In this document: positions 24,374 through 36,872 of the stretch, one piece after another | How positions within the stretch are numbered: the first letter of the stretch is position 1 | Layout of the letters: each line of letters opens with the position of its first letter | Source: Sinonovacula constricta | Taxonomy: Eukaryota; Mollusca; Bivalvia; Cardiida; Solecurtidae | Direction: 5' to 3' | Assembly (NCBI GenBank): GCA_007844125.1 | Contig: CM017572.1 | Coordinates: 20,615,934-20,679,933 of the forward strand | DNA: 64,000 nt | The notes under the pieces: model-generated | Databases searched by the model: none | The model's input: the letters and a program-made list of their open reading frames with translations, nothing else | Told to the model about the DNA's origin: nothing | Made by a program: the position numbers and the translations under genes

Positions 24374-24776
24374 GAAGTTGATCGAACTGAATTTATTGTG
24401 TTCCAATTTTGGCAATATTATGCCGCTCAGCACAAACAGGTGTGCAATTTAATTAAATTGAAATTTGAAAAGATGAACATGAAATACAGATATTGCAACA
24501 TGCCTAGCGACTGCATTTGCACACTGATAGAGGGTGCATTTGGTAAAATAACTGAATCGCAAAGACCGCTCATGTTATTTGCACTTTGCCACATCTTCAA
24601 AACAAAAAGCATGGCAACAGACTAACTGAGGACGTTGCACTGCTTAAACAAGTTGAATAATGTTCAGTTAAATGAGTTCTTTTTTTACAGAACAAATAAA
24701 AAACCCGACGATGCCTTATTTAACAGTGTAGCTTGCAACAATAAAGTAAGGCTTATAATATAAATAATCTCTTGTT
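24374..24776. other. Intergenic sequence between SINE and the 48-bp array
   Basis: No recognised feature. The end of the open frame from the SINE lies here (to 24625) without any known domain. Confidence 0.45.
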
Positions 24777-26791
24777 TATGGGAGTACTAGGATATGAACG
24801 TATTGTTTCCAAAAGGGTTATGTGTTTGGGGTACTAGGATATGAACGTATTGTTTCCAAAAGGGTGATGTTTATGGGGTACTAGGATATGAACGTATTGT
24901 TTCCAAATGGGTGATGTGTTTGGGGTACTAGGATATGAACGTATTGTTTCCAAAAGCGTGATGTTTATGGGTGTATTAGGATATGAACGTATTGTTTCCA
25001 AAAGGGTGATGTTTATGGGGTACTAGGATATGAACGTATTGTTTCCAAAAGCGTGATGTTTATTGGGGGTACTAGGATATGAACGTATTGTTTCCAAAAG
25101 GGTGATGTTTTGGGGGTATTAGGATATAAACGTATTGTTTCCAAAGGTGTGATGTTTTGGAGGTATTAGGATATGAACGTATTGTTTCCAAAAGCGTGAT
25201 GTTTATTGGGGTACTAGGATATGAACGTATTGTTTCCAAAAGGGTGATGTTTTGGGGGTATTAGGATATAAACGTATTGTTTCCAAAAGTGTGATGTTTT
25301 GGGGGTATTAGGATATGAACGTATTGTTTCCAAAAGCGTGATGTTTATTGGGGTACTAGGATGTGAACATATTGTTTTCAAAAGGGCGATGTTTATGGGG
25401 TTACTAGGATACGAACGTATTGTTTCCAAAAGGGCGATGTTTATGGGGGTACTAGGATATGAACGTATTGTTTCCAAAAGGGTGATGTTTTAGAGGTATT
25501 AGGATATGAACGTATTGTTTCCAAAAGGGTGATGTTTTTTGGGGTACTAGGATTTGAACGTATAACTTTCCAAAAGATTGATGTTTTGGGGATACTATGA
25601 TATGAACGTATTGTTTCTAAAACCGTGATGTTTATGGGGGGACTAGGATATGAACGTATTGTTTCCAAAAGCGTGATGTTTTTGGGGGGTACTAGGATAT
25701 GAACGTATTGTTTCCAAAAGCGTGATGTTTATTGGGGTACAAGGATATGAACGTATTGTTTCCAAAAGCGTGATGTTTTTTTGTTTTTTTTTGGGGGGGG
25801 GGGGGTATTAGGATATGAACGTATTGTTTCCAAAAGCGTGATGTTTATGGGGGTACTAGGATATGAACGTATTGTTTCCAAAAGCGTGATGTTTATGGGG
25901 GTACTAGGATATGAACGTATTGTTTCCAAAAGTGTGATGTGTTTGGGGTACTAGGATATAAACGTATTGTTTCCAAAAGGGTGATGTTTTGGGGGTATTA
26001 GGATATAAACGTATTGTTTCCAAAAGTGTGATGTTTTGGGGGTATTAGGATATGAACGTATTGTTTCCAAAAGCGTGATGTTTATTGGGGTACTAGGATA
26101 TGAACGTATTGTTTCCAAAAGGGTGATGTTTTGGGGGTATTAGGATATAAACGTATTGTTTCCAAAAGTGTGATGTTTTGGGGGTATTAGGATATGAACG
26201 TATTGTTTCCAAAAACGTGATGTTTATTGGGGTACTAGGATGTGAACGTATTGTTTTCAAAAGGGCGATGTTTATGGGGTTACTAGGATACGAACGTATT
26301 GTTTCCAAAAGGGCGATGTTTATGGGGGTACTAGGATATGAACGTATTGTTTCCAAAAGGGTGATGTTTTGGAGGTATTAGGATATAAACGTATTGTTTC
26401 CAAAAGGGTGATGTTTTGGGGGTATTAGGATATGAACGTATTGTTTCCAAAAGCGTGATGTTTATTGGGGTACTAGGATGTGAACGTATTGTTTCCAAAA
26501 GCGTGATGTTTTTGGGGGGTACTAGGATATGAACGTATTGTTTCCACAAGCGTGATGTTTATGGGGGTACTAGGATATGAACGTATTGTTTCCACAAGCG
26601 TGATGTTTATGGGGGTACTAGGATATGAACGTATTGTTTCCAAAAGGGTGATGTTTCTGGGGGTACTAGGATATGAACGTATTGTTTCAGAAAGGGTGAT
26701 GATTTTGGGGTACTAGGATATGAACGTATTGTTTCCAAAAGCGTGATGTTTATTGGGGTACAAGGATATGAACGTATTGTTTCCAAAAGCG

Positions 26792-26843
<52 letters not shown>

Positions 26844-29800
26844 GGCGGGGTATTAGGATATGAACGTATTGTTTCCAAAAGCGTGATGTTTATGGGGGTA
26901 CTAGGATATGAACGTATTGTTTCCAAAAGGGTGATGTGTTTGGGGTACTAGGATATAAACGTATTGTTTCCAAAAGGGTGATGTTTATGGGGTACTAGGA
27001 TATGAACGTATTGTTTCCAAAAGCGTGATGTTTATGGGGGTACTAGGATATGAACGTATTGTTTCCAGAAGGGTGATGTTTATTGGGGGTACTACGATAT
27101 AAACGTATTGTTTCCAAAAGGGTGATGTTTTTTAGGGTATTAGGATATGAACGTATTGTTTCCAAAAGGGTGATGTTTATTGGGGTACAAGGATATGAAC
27201 GTATTGTTTCCAAAAGGGTGATGTTTATTGGGGTACTAGGATATGAACGTATTGTTTCCAAAAGGGTGATGTTTATTGGGGTACAAGGATATGAACGTAT
27301 TGTTTCCAAAAGGGTGATGTTTATGGGATTACTAGGATATGAACGTATTGTTTCCAAAAGGGTGATGTTTATTGGGGTACAAGGATATGAACGTATTGTT
27401 TCCAAAAGGGTGATGTTTATAGGGGTACTAGGATATGAACGTATTGTTTCCAAAAGGGTGATGTTTATTGGGGTACAAGGATATGAACGTATTGTTTCCA
27501 AAAGGGTGATGTTTATGGGATTACTAGAATAGGAACGTATTGTTTCCAAAAGGGTGATGTTTATTGGGGTACTAGGATATGAACGTATTGTTTCCAAAAG
27601 GGTGATGTTTATTGGGGTACAAGGATATGAACGTATTGTTTCCAAAAGCGTGATGTTTATAGGGGTACTAGGATATGAACGTATTGTTCCCAAAAGCGTG
27701 ATATTTATGGGTGTACTAGATTATGAACGTATTGTTTCCAAAAGGGTGATGTTTATGAGTGTATTAGGATATGAACGTATTGTTTCCAAAAGCGTGATGT
27801 TTATGGGGGTACTAGGATATGAACGTATTGTTTCCAAAAGCGTGATGTTTATGGGAGTACTAGGATATGAACGTATTGTCTTCAAAAGGGTGATGTTTAT
27901 GGGAGTACTAGGATATGAACGTATTGTTTCCAAAAGGGTGATGTTTATGGGAGTACTAGGATATGAACGTATTGTTTCCAAAAGGATGATGTTTATGGGG
28001 GTACCGGTACTAGGATATGAACGTATTGTTTCCAAAAGCGTGATGTTTTTTTTTTTTTTTTTTTTTTTTTGGGGGGGGGGGGGGGTATTAGGATATGAAC
28101 GTATTGTTTCCAAAAGCGTGATGTTTATGGGGGTACTAGGATATGAACGTATTGTTTCCAAAAGCGTGATGTTTATGGGGGTACTAGGATATGAACATAT
28201 TGTTTCCAAAAGGGTGATGTGTTTGGGGTACTAGGATATAAACGTATTGTTTCCAAAAGGGTGATGTTTTGGGGGTATTAGGATATAAACGTATTGTTTC
28301 CAAAAGTGTGATGTTTTGGGGGTATTAGGATATGAACGTATTGTTTCCAAAAGCGTGATGTTATTGGGGTACTAGGATATGAACGTATTGTTTCCAAAAG
28401 GGTGATGTTTTGGGGGTATTAGGATATAAACGTATTGTTTCCAAAAGTGTGATGTTTTGGGGGTATTAGGATATGAACGTATTGTTTCCAAAAGCGTGAT
28501 GTTTATTGGGGGTACTAGGATGTGAACGTATTGTTTTCAAAAGGGCGATGTTTATGGGGTTACTAGGATACGAACGTATTGTTTCCAAAAGGGCGATGTT
28601 TATGGGGGGTACTAGGATATGAACGTATTGTTTCCAAAAGGGTGATGTTTTGGAGGTATTAGGATATAAACGTATTGTTTCCAAAAGGGTGATGTTTTGG
28701 GGGGTATTAGGATATGAACGTATTGTTTCCAAAAGCGTGATGTTTATTGGGGGTACTAGGATGTGAACGTATTGTTTCCAAAAGCGTGATGTTTTTGGGG
28801 GGTACTAGGATATGAACGTATTGTTTCCACAAGCGTGATGTTTATGGGGGGTACTAGGATATGAACGTATTGTTTCCAAAAGGGTGATGTTTCTGGGGGG
28901 TACTAGGATATGAACGTATTGTTTCAGAAAGGGTGATGTTTTTGGGGGTACTAGGATATGAACGTATTGTTTCCAAAAGCGTGATGTTTATTGGGGTACA
29001 AGGATATGAACGTATTGTTTCCAAAAGCGTGATGTTGTTTTTTTTTTTTTTTTTTTTTTTGGGGGGGGGGGGGGGGGGGCGGGGTATTAGGATATGAACG
29101 TATTGTTTCCAAAAGCGTGATGTTTATGGGGGTACTAGGATATGAACGTATTGTTTCCAAAAGGGTGATGTGTTTGGGGTACTAGGATATAAACGTATTG
29201 TTTCCAAAAGGGTGATGTTTATGGGGTACTAGGATATGAACGTATTGTTTCCAAAAGCGTGATGTTTATGGGGGTACTAGGATATGAACGTATTGTTTCC
29301 AGAAGGGTGATGTTTATTGGGGTACTACGATATAAACGTATTGTTTCCAAAAGGGTGATGTTTTTTAGGGTATTAGGATATGAACGTATTGTTTTCAAAA
29401 GGGTGATGTTTATTGGGGTACAAGGATATGAACGTATTGTTTCCAAAAGGGTGATGTTTATTGGGGTACTAGGATATGAACGTATTGTTTCCAAAAGGGT
29501 GATGTTTATTGGGGTACAAGGATATGAACGTATTGTTTCCAAAAGGGTGATGTTTATGGGATTACTAGGATATGAACGTATTGTTTCCAAAAGGGTGATG
29601 TTTATTGGGGTACAAGGATATGAACGTATTGTTTCCAAAAGGGTGATGTTTATTGGGGTACTAGGATATGAACGTATTGTTTCCAAAAGGGTGATGTTTA
29701 TTGGGGTACAAGGATATGAACGTATTGTTTCCAAAAGGGTGATGTTTATGGGATTACTAGAATAGGAACGTATTGTTTCCAAAAGGGTGATGTTTATTGG

Positions 29801-32800
29801 GGTACTAGGATATGAACGTATTGTTTCCAAAAGGGTGATGTTTATTGGGGTACAAGGATATGAACGTATTGTTTCCAAAAGCGTGATGTTTATAGGGGGT
29901 ACTAGGATATGAACGTATTGTTCCCAAAAGCGTGATATTTATGGGTGTACTAGATTATGAACGTATTGTTTCCAAAAGGGTGATGTTTATGGGTGCATTA
30001 GGATATGAACGTATTGTTTTCAAAAGCGTGATGTTTATGGGGGGTACTAGGATATGAACGTATTGTTTCCAAAAGCGTGATGTTTATGGGAGTACTAGGA
30101 TATGAACGTATTGTTTTCAAAAGGGTGATGTTTATGGGAGTACTAGGATATGAACGTATTGTTTCCAAAAGGGTGATGTTTATGGGAGTACTAGGATATG
30201 AACGTATTGTTTCCAAAAGGATGATGTTTATGGGGGGTACCGGTACTAGGATATGAACGTATTGTTTCCAAAAGGGTGATGTTTATGGGGGGTACTAGGA
30301 TAGGAACGTATAGTTTCAAAAAGCTTGATGTTTTTGGGAATATAAGGATATCAACGTATTGTTACTAAAAGCGTGATGTTTATGGGGGGTACTACGATAT
30401 GAACGTATTGTTTCCAAAAGCGTGATGTTTTGTTTTTTTTTGAGGGGGAGGGGGGGGGGGGGGTTATTGGTATATGAACGTATTGTTTCCAAAAGCGTGA
30501 TATTTATGGAGGTACTAGGATATGAACGTATTGTTTCCAAAAGGGTGATGTTTATGGGTGTATTAGGATATGAACGTATTGTTTCCAAAAGCGTGATGTT
30601 TATTGGGGTACTAGGATATGAACGTATTGTTTCCAAAAGGGTGATGTTTTGGGGGTATTAGGATATAAACGTATTGTTTCCAAAAGTGTGATGTTTTGGG
30701 GGTATTAGGATATGAACGTATTGTTTCCAAAAGCGTGATGTTTATTGGGGTACTAGGATGTGAACGTATTGTTTTCAAAAGGGCGATGTTTATGGGGTTA
30801 CTAGGATACGAACGTATTGTTTCCAAAAGGGCGATGTTTATGGGGGTACTAGGATATGAACGTATTGTTTCCAAAAGGGTGATGTTTTGGAGGTATTAGG
30901 ATATAAACGTATTGTTTCCAAAAGGGTGATGTTTTGGGGGTATTAGGATATGAACGTATTGTTTCCAAAAGCGTGATGTTTATTGGGGTACTAGGATGTG
31001 AACGTATTGTTTCCAAAAGCGTGATGTTTTTGGGGGGTACTAGGATATGAACGTATTGTTTCCACAAGCGTGATGTTTATGGGGGTACTAGGATATGAAC
31101 GTATTGTTTCCAAAAGGGTGATGTTTCTGGGGGTACTAGGATATGAACGTATTGTTTCAGAAAGGGTGATGTTTTTTGGGGTACTAGGTACTAGGATATG
31201 AACGTATTGTTTCCAAAAGCGTGATGTTTATTGGGGTACAAGGATATGAACGTATTGTTTCCAAAAGCGTGATGTTGTTTTTTTTTTTTTTTTTTTTTGG
31301 GGGGGGGGGGGGGGCGGGGGTGGGGGGGGGGCGGGGTATTAGGATATGAACGTATTGTTTCCAAAAGCGTGATGTTTATGGGGGGTACTAGGATATGAAC
31401 GTATTGTTTCCAAAAGGGTGATGTGTTTGGGGTACTAGGATATAAACGTATTGTTTCCAAAAGGGTGATGTTTATGGGGTACTAGGATATGAACGTATTG
31501 TTTCCAAAAGCGTGATGTTTATGGGGGTACTAGGATATGAACGTATTGTTTCCAGAAGGGTGATGTTTATTGGGGTACTACGATATAAACGTATTGTTTC
31601 CAAAAGGGTGATGTTTTTAGGGTATTAGGATATGAACGTATGTTTCAAAAGGGTGATGTTTATTGGGGTACAAGGATATGAACGTATTGTTTCCAAAAGG
31701 GTGATGTTTATTGGGGTACTAGGATATGAACGTATTGTTTCCAAAAGGGTGATGTTTATTGGGGTACAAGGATATGAACGTATTGTTTCCAAAAGGGTGA
31801 TGTTTATGGGATTACTAGGATATGAACGTATTGTTTCCAAAAGGGTGATGTTTATTGGGTTACTAGGATATGAACATATTGTTTCCAAAAGGGTGATGTT
31901 TTGGGGGTACTAGGATATGAACGTATTGTTTCCAAAAGGGTGATGTTTATTGGGGTACAAGGATATGAACGTATTGTTTCCAAAAGGGTGATGTTTATGG
32001 GATTACTAGAATAGGAACGTATTGTTTCCAAAAGGGTGATGTTTATTGGGGTACTAGGATATGAACGTATTGTTTCCAAAAGGGTGATGTTTATTGGGGT
32101 ACAAGGATATGAACGTATTGTTTCCAAAAGCGTGATGTTTATAGGGGTACTAGGATATGAACGTATTGTTCCCAAAAGCGTGATATTTATGGGTGTACTA
32201 GATTATGAACGTATTGTTTCCAAAAGGGTGATGTTTATGGGTGCATTAGGATATGAACGTATTGTTTTCAAAAGCGTGATGTTTATGGGGGTACTAGGAT
32301 ATGAACGTATTGTTTCCAAAAGCGTGATGTTTATGGGAGTACTAGGATATGAACGTATTGTTTTCAAAAGGGTGATGTTTATGGGAGTACTAGGATATGA
32401 ACGTATTGTTTCCAAAAGGGTGATGTTTATGGGAGTACTAGGATATGAACGTATTGTTTCCAAAAGGATGATGTTTATGGGGGTACCGGTACTAGGATAT
32501 GAACGTATTGTTTCCAAAAGGGTGATGTTTATGGGGGTACTAGGATAGGAACGTATAGTTTCAAAAAGCTTGATGTTTTTGGGAATATAAGGATATCAAC
32601 GTATTGTTACTAAAAGCGTGATGTTTATGGGGGTACTACGATATGAACGTATTGTTTCCAAAAGCGTGATGTTTTGTTTTTTTTGAGGGGGAGGGGGGGT
32701 GGGGGGGGTTATTGGTATATGAACGTATTGTTTCCAAAAGCGTGATATTTATGGAGGTACTAGGATATGAACGTATTGTTTCCAAAAGGGTGATGTTTAT

Positions 32801-34795
32801 GGGTGTATTAGGATATGAACGTATTGTTTCCAAAAGGGTGATGTGTTTTGGGTACTAGGATATGAACGTATTGTTTCCAAAAGGGTGATGTTTTTGGGTA
32901 CTAGGATATGAACGTATTGTTTCCAAAAGGGTGATGTTTTTGCGTGTATTAGGATATAAACGTATTGTTTTCAAAAGGGTGATATTTATGGGTGTATTAG
33001 GATATGAACGTATTGTTTCCAAAAGGGTGATGTGTTTTGGGTACTAGGATATGAACGTATTGTTTCCAAAAGCGTGATATTTATGGGGGTACTAGGATAT
33101 GAACGTATTGTTTCCAAAAGGGTGATGTTTATGGGTGTATTAGGATATGAACGTATTGTTTGCAAAAGGGTGATGTGTTTTGGGTACTAGGATATGAACG
33201 TATTGTTTCCAAAAGGGTGATGTGCTTTGGGTACTAGGATATGAACGTATTGTTTCCAAAAGGGTGATGTTTATGGGGGTATTAGGATATGAACGTATTG
33301 TTTCCAAAAGATTGATTTTTGGGGGGACTAGGATTTGAACGTATTGTTTCCAAAAGCGTGATGTTTTGGGGGGTTATTAGGATATGAACGTAATGTTTCC
33401 AAAAGGGTGATGTTTTTGAGGGTACTAGGATACGAACGTATTGTTTCCAAAAGATTTATGTTTTTGGGGGACTAGGATATGAACGTATTGTTTCCAAAGG
33501 GTGATTTGGGGGGGGGGGGGGGGTATTAGGATATGAACGTATTGTTTCCAAAAGATTGAAGTTTTTGGGGGACTAGGATTTGAACGTATTTTTTCTAATA
33601 GCGTGATGTTTTGGGGGTTATTAGGATATGAACGTATTGTTTCCAAAAGGGTGATGTTATTCGGGGACTAGGATATGTACGTATTGTTTCCAAAAGGCTG
33701 ATGTTTATTGGGGTACTAGGATATGAACGTATAGTTTCCAAAAGCGTGATGTTTTTGGGGGTACTAGGATATGAACGTATTGTTTCCAAAATGGTGATGC
33801 TTATAGGGGACTAGGATATGTACGTATTGTTTCCAAAAGGGTGATGTTTATTGGGGTACTAGGATATGAACGTATTGTTTCCGAAAGCGTGATGTTTTTG
33901 GGGGTACTAGGATTTGAACGTATTGTTTCCAAAAGGGTGATGTTTATGGGGGTACTAGGATATGAACGTATTGTTTCCAAAAAGGTGATGTTTATAGGGG
34001 TACTAGGATATGAACGTATTGTTTCCAAAAGGGTGATGTTTGTAGGGGTTCTATGATATGAACGTATTGTTTCCAAAAGGGTGAAGTTTTTTGGGGGTAT
34101 TATGATATGAACGTATTGTTTCCAAAAGCGTGATGTTTATGGCGGTACTAGGATATGAACGTATTGTTTCCAAAAGCGTGATGTTTTTGGGGGTACTAGG
34201 ATATGAACGTATTGTTTCCAAAAGGGTGATGTTTATTGGGGTATTAGGATATGAACGTATTGTTTCCAAAAGGGTGATGTTTAAGGGGGTACTAGGATAT
34301 GAACGTATTGTTTCCAAAAGCGTGATGTTTAAGGGGGACTAGGATATGAACGTATTGTTTCCAAAAGGGTGATGTTTAAGGGGGTACTAGGATATGAACG
34401 TATTGTTTCCAAAAGGGTGATGTTTATAGGGGTACTAGGATATGAACGTATTGTTTCCAAAAGCGTCATGTTTATAGGGGTACTAGGATATGAACGTATT
34501 GTTTCCAAAAGGGTGATGTTTTTGGGTACTACGATATGAACCTATTGTTTCCAAAAGGGTAATGTTTATGGGTGTATTAGGATATGAACGTATTGTTTCC
34601 AAAAGGGTGATGCTTATAGGGGTACTAGGATTTGAACGTATTGTTTCCAAAAGGGTGATGTTTATGGGGGTACTAGGATATGAACGTATTGTTTCCAAAA
34701 GGGTGATGTTGATAGGGCTACTAGGATATGAACGTATTGTTTCCAAAAGGGTGATGTTTATGGGGTTACTAGGATAGGACCCTTTTGTTTCCAAA
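24777..34795. repeat. 10-kb minisatellite of 48-bp units with about 2.24-kb higher-order repeats
   Basis: About 205 tandem units of 48-49 bp: ggtactaggatatgaacgta then ttgtttccaaaagggtgatg and tttatggg. Landmark variants recur at about 2.24 kb: the ggtaccggtact unit at 28005, 30234 and 32481; the tttagggtattagg unit at 27134, 29367 and 31619; and poly(T)-poly(G) tracts (separate entry). Since 48 is 16 codons, frames of up to 226 codons open on both strands (a GYERIVSKRVMF type on +, a LLETIRSYPSTPINIT type on -) and break wherever a unit is 49 bp. These are mirror products of one repeat and are not called as genes. Confidence 0.97.
25775..33523. repeat. Recurrent poly(T)-poly(G) tracts inside the 48-bp array
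   Basis: At one fixed place in the unit (gatgTTT..GGGG) eight units carry expanded T then G runs: about 25775-25805, 26795-26850, 28046-28085, 29038-29084, 30428-30463, 31277-31335, 32672-32708 and 33507-33523. The longest has 28 T followed by 23 G. Tracts recur at about 2.24 kb spacing (26795, 29038, 31277; and 28046, 30428, 32672), so they were copied with the higher-order repeat and then changed length. Exact lengths may be affected by sequencing error. Confidence 0.85.
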
Positions 34796-35095
34796 AGTAT
34801 AAGAATCTGAATTAATGGTAAAATTTCTGTAGTGAAGTTGTTCAGGACGATTCCTGTGTTGTCCTTGTCTAATAAAAAATCTTCTAAATCATTAAGAAAA
34901 AGAGAAAATAGTACAGGTGAAAGGTTTTCTCCTTGCCTTACTCCAATGTTGCATCTAAAATATTCTGATTGTAAATAATTAGGTCCATTCTCTTTGTCTT
35001 TATTTACATTAGGTATTTGGATACACGATTTTATATTATGGCACATATTTAATTATAGTTTTGAAAAAGTTGCCTGAATTATTATAGCTTAGAAG
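34796..35095 (-). pseudogene. Non-LTR retrotransposon reverse transcriptase fragment
   Basis: The - strand reads KSCIQIPNVNKDKE, then YFRCNIGVRQGENLSPVLFS and LFLNDLEDFLLDKD. The GVRQG..LSP..F block is motif 4 of non-LTR reverse transcriptases (established family motif). One frameshift lies near 35046-35055. The frame runs straight into the 48-bp array at about 34795, before the YADD catalytic box, so the rest of the domain is missing. The + strand copy at 50680-51930 is the same family (both have a .SC.QIP.VN block followed by YLQ.EYF). Confidence 0.85.
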
Positions 35096-35242
35096 TTTTT
35101 GCCATATTAAAACTATACATGTAGGTTGTAATGTCAAGGCCGTGTAACATAAAAGTTGCTACGCATATGGCATTAAGAAACGCGAATTACATTCGAGGTT
35201 TGTATCTGTTAGTGGTTGTAACAAACAGTTTGCTCATATATT

Positions 35243-35700
35243 TTAATTGTTGATGACATTGAAATTCTGAACATTAAATATGCCATTAAAAATTGCGAAG
35301 ATAGTTGTGTTTTGACAGGGTGACTTGCGAAATTTGGAAAAATGTTGGGATTGGAGGTGCTGTGCATGTGTCTGTGATTTATTAGCACATTTGTCCAGAT
35401 CTGTGTAGTCAGCTGTATTTGGTTCAACTAAAGATTGAGCTCTATCTAAACCATTTGAATGTGTATCATGTAACGACATTTGATCATCAGGGTCTGTCCT
35501 CAGATTAGGCAGCTGATTGCTGCTTTCTGAGACAGCCACAGATTTAAGATCAATTTCCTTCTCAAAACTGTTAGGAATAAAGCCAAATTTTGCCTCGAAA
35601 TTCTCGTAGCTAATCTCTACAACACTGCTTCAGTTTTCACACGATTCTTCATCACATTCTTTCAATTCACACCAAATAACATCAAAACAACACGTAATAA
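35243..35700 (-). pseudogene. Unrecognised degenerate open frame
   Basis: The - strand is open over 98 codons from 35539 (MAVSESSNQLPNLRTDPDD) and can be extended upstream through ISYENFEAKFGFIPNSFEKE to about 35660, where an in-frame stop interrupts it. No conserved domain is recognised. Its place next to a reverse-transcriptase fragment on the same strand suggests the N-terminal part of a mobile element, but this is an inference. Confidence 0.3.
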
Positions 35701-35935
35701 TCTGACTCATAATCTGACATTTTGACTTCTTTTTTTTTGCTGACTACAAATTCGTACGTTTATTGATTTTATTACTATTCCTAAACAGTTTTAATCATGT
35801 GCCTCTATTACATGTTGTTTAAGATTTTTGCAAGTTTTTGTACTGAAAATGTATACATTTTGAATAATAAAGCTTTTATATACATTTTTGGTACAAATTT
35901 TTATGTCATTGTTAAATAGAACATCTGAAGGTCGC

Positions 35936-36012
35936 GATAACCTGTCCGGTTAGCTCGGTCGGTTAAGACGCTGCTACTTGAATTATCACACGGGTTATAT
36001 CAACCGATATTT
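35936..36012 (+). mobile_element. Degenerate tRNA-like sequence (SINE head fragment)
   Basis: Reads gtccggttagctcggtcggt (A-box-like) and, about 45 bp later, gggttatatcaacc, a damaged B box. Pairing of an anticodon arm is not convincing, so it is called a SINE-derived fragment and not a tRNA gene. Confidence 0.45.
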
Positions 36013-36378
36013 ACAGAGATGGTGGGATAAAATATGTCATTTACCGGTAAGAAATTTATTATTTGTTAATTGTGATGACTCAGGCTTTTGACCTTAATTT
36101 TTTTGTTTTAAAATTTCCTCTTAATTACTGGTGGCCATGACTCATCCAATCTTCCCATGACTGGATTTGGCTGGAGCCTGAATAGATTTCATCAGTCATT
36201 CCTGGACCCGCTACCTGAAAATTGGTTCGTTACCATAAACTAAGTCTAATTTCTTTGCTTATAAATACATGCACACGTAACTATCAACAGACGTTTTCTA
36301 AATATATATCAAATAGTGAAGATTCAGATAGTCCGCTCCCGCAATCTAATAGCTACTCCTCATTTACTGTCTACTAGT
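36013..36378. other. Intergenic sequence upstream of the SINE
   Basis: No feature recognised. Confidence 0.45.
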
Positions 36379-36678
36379 TCCCTAGCTCTGAACCGGCCGC
36401 AATAGCTCAGGTGGTAGAGCGTCGGCTTGCGGATCGGGAGGTCGTGGGTTCGAACCCCGGCCGGGTCTTACCAAAGACTTTAAAGTTGGTAGTAGTGGCT
36501 TCCCTCCTAACGCTCGGGGCTAAAGGTACAGAATTACGCTTGACTCGTCGGTGTCAGTATAATGGACCGGCCGGGTTCAGTCCCTGGGCACCTCATAAGT
36601 GCCCCTGTGCTATAATGATAGAAATGTCGCTGCGCAGTATCGGCAAAATGCCGGCTAATCCCTAATCCCTAGCTCTGA
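36379..36678 (+). mobile_element. tRNA-derived SINE, copy 2, with perfect 13-bp target-site duplication
   Basis: The element occupies about 36392-36665. Its tRNA-like head has A box tagctcaggtggtagagc and intact B box gggttcgaacccc; the body ttggtagtagtggcttccct is shared with the copy at 24087, and the tail is (TAATCCC)n. The direct repeat TCCCTAGCTCTGA at 36379-36391 and 36666-36678 is a perfect target-site duplication, showing LINE-type retroposition and fairly recent insertion. The head cannot form a good anticodon stem (TCGGC against TCGGG), so it is not a functional tRNA gene. The element ends about 67 bp before the TATA-like box of the next gene. Confidence 0.93.
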
Positions 36679-36744
36679 TCAATGTGCATCTATCCGATTC
36701 AGGGTTGGACCTGCGTGGTTTCACATCAGTAGCCATCAGCTTCA

Positions 36745-36750
36745 TATAAG
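36745..36750 (+). promoter_or_regulatory. TATA-like box of the EGF-TSP1 gene
   Basis: TATAAG in the context cttcatataagag, about 107 bp before the start codon. A start site some 25-30 bp downstream would give a 5' leader of about 75-80 nt. This is inferred from position and motif only. Confidence 0.5.
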
Positions 36751-36851
36751 AGAGGCATGTCTCCCATGTATGAGGAGCACTGAAGTTCGTCTCAGCGTAG
36801 CACTACAACCTTAAGTTTTATTTACCGAATCCTGTGTTAAGGAGGTGAATT

Positions 36852-36872
36852 ATGGCGTGGTTAAAATCAGCT
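36852..36872 (+). CDS. Exon 1, start codon and first signal-peptide residues
   Basis: Seven codons (MAWLKSA) ending at donor GTAAGT. Chosen as the start because it joins in phase 0 with exon 2 to make a complete signal peptide, has a good initiation context, and lies downstream of a TATA-like box. Confidence 0.85.

Noticed and set aside
24179..24625. 148-codon open frame
   Set aside because: The first half is SINE body and the rest has no domain; the start codon lies inside the SINE.
27043..29878. Long open frames on both strands of the 48-bp array (16-residue repeats, up to 226 codons)
   Set aside because: The unit is 16 codons long, so any stop-free frame extends. The same DNA opens on both strands, breaks at each 49-bp unit, and has no promoter, splice or domain evidence.
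36393..36466. tRNA gene
   Set aside because: A and B boxes are intact, but the anticodon stem and the acceptor stem do not pair. It continues into a SINE body with a tail and a target-site duplication.
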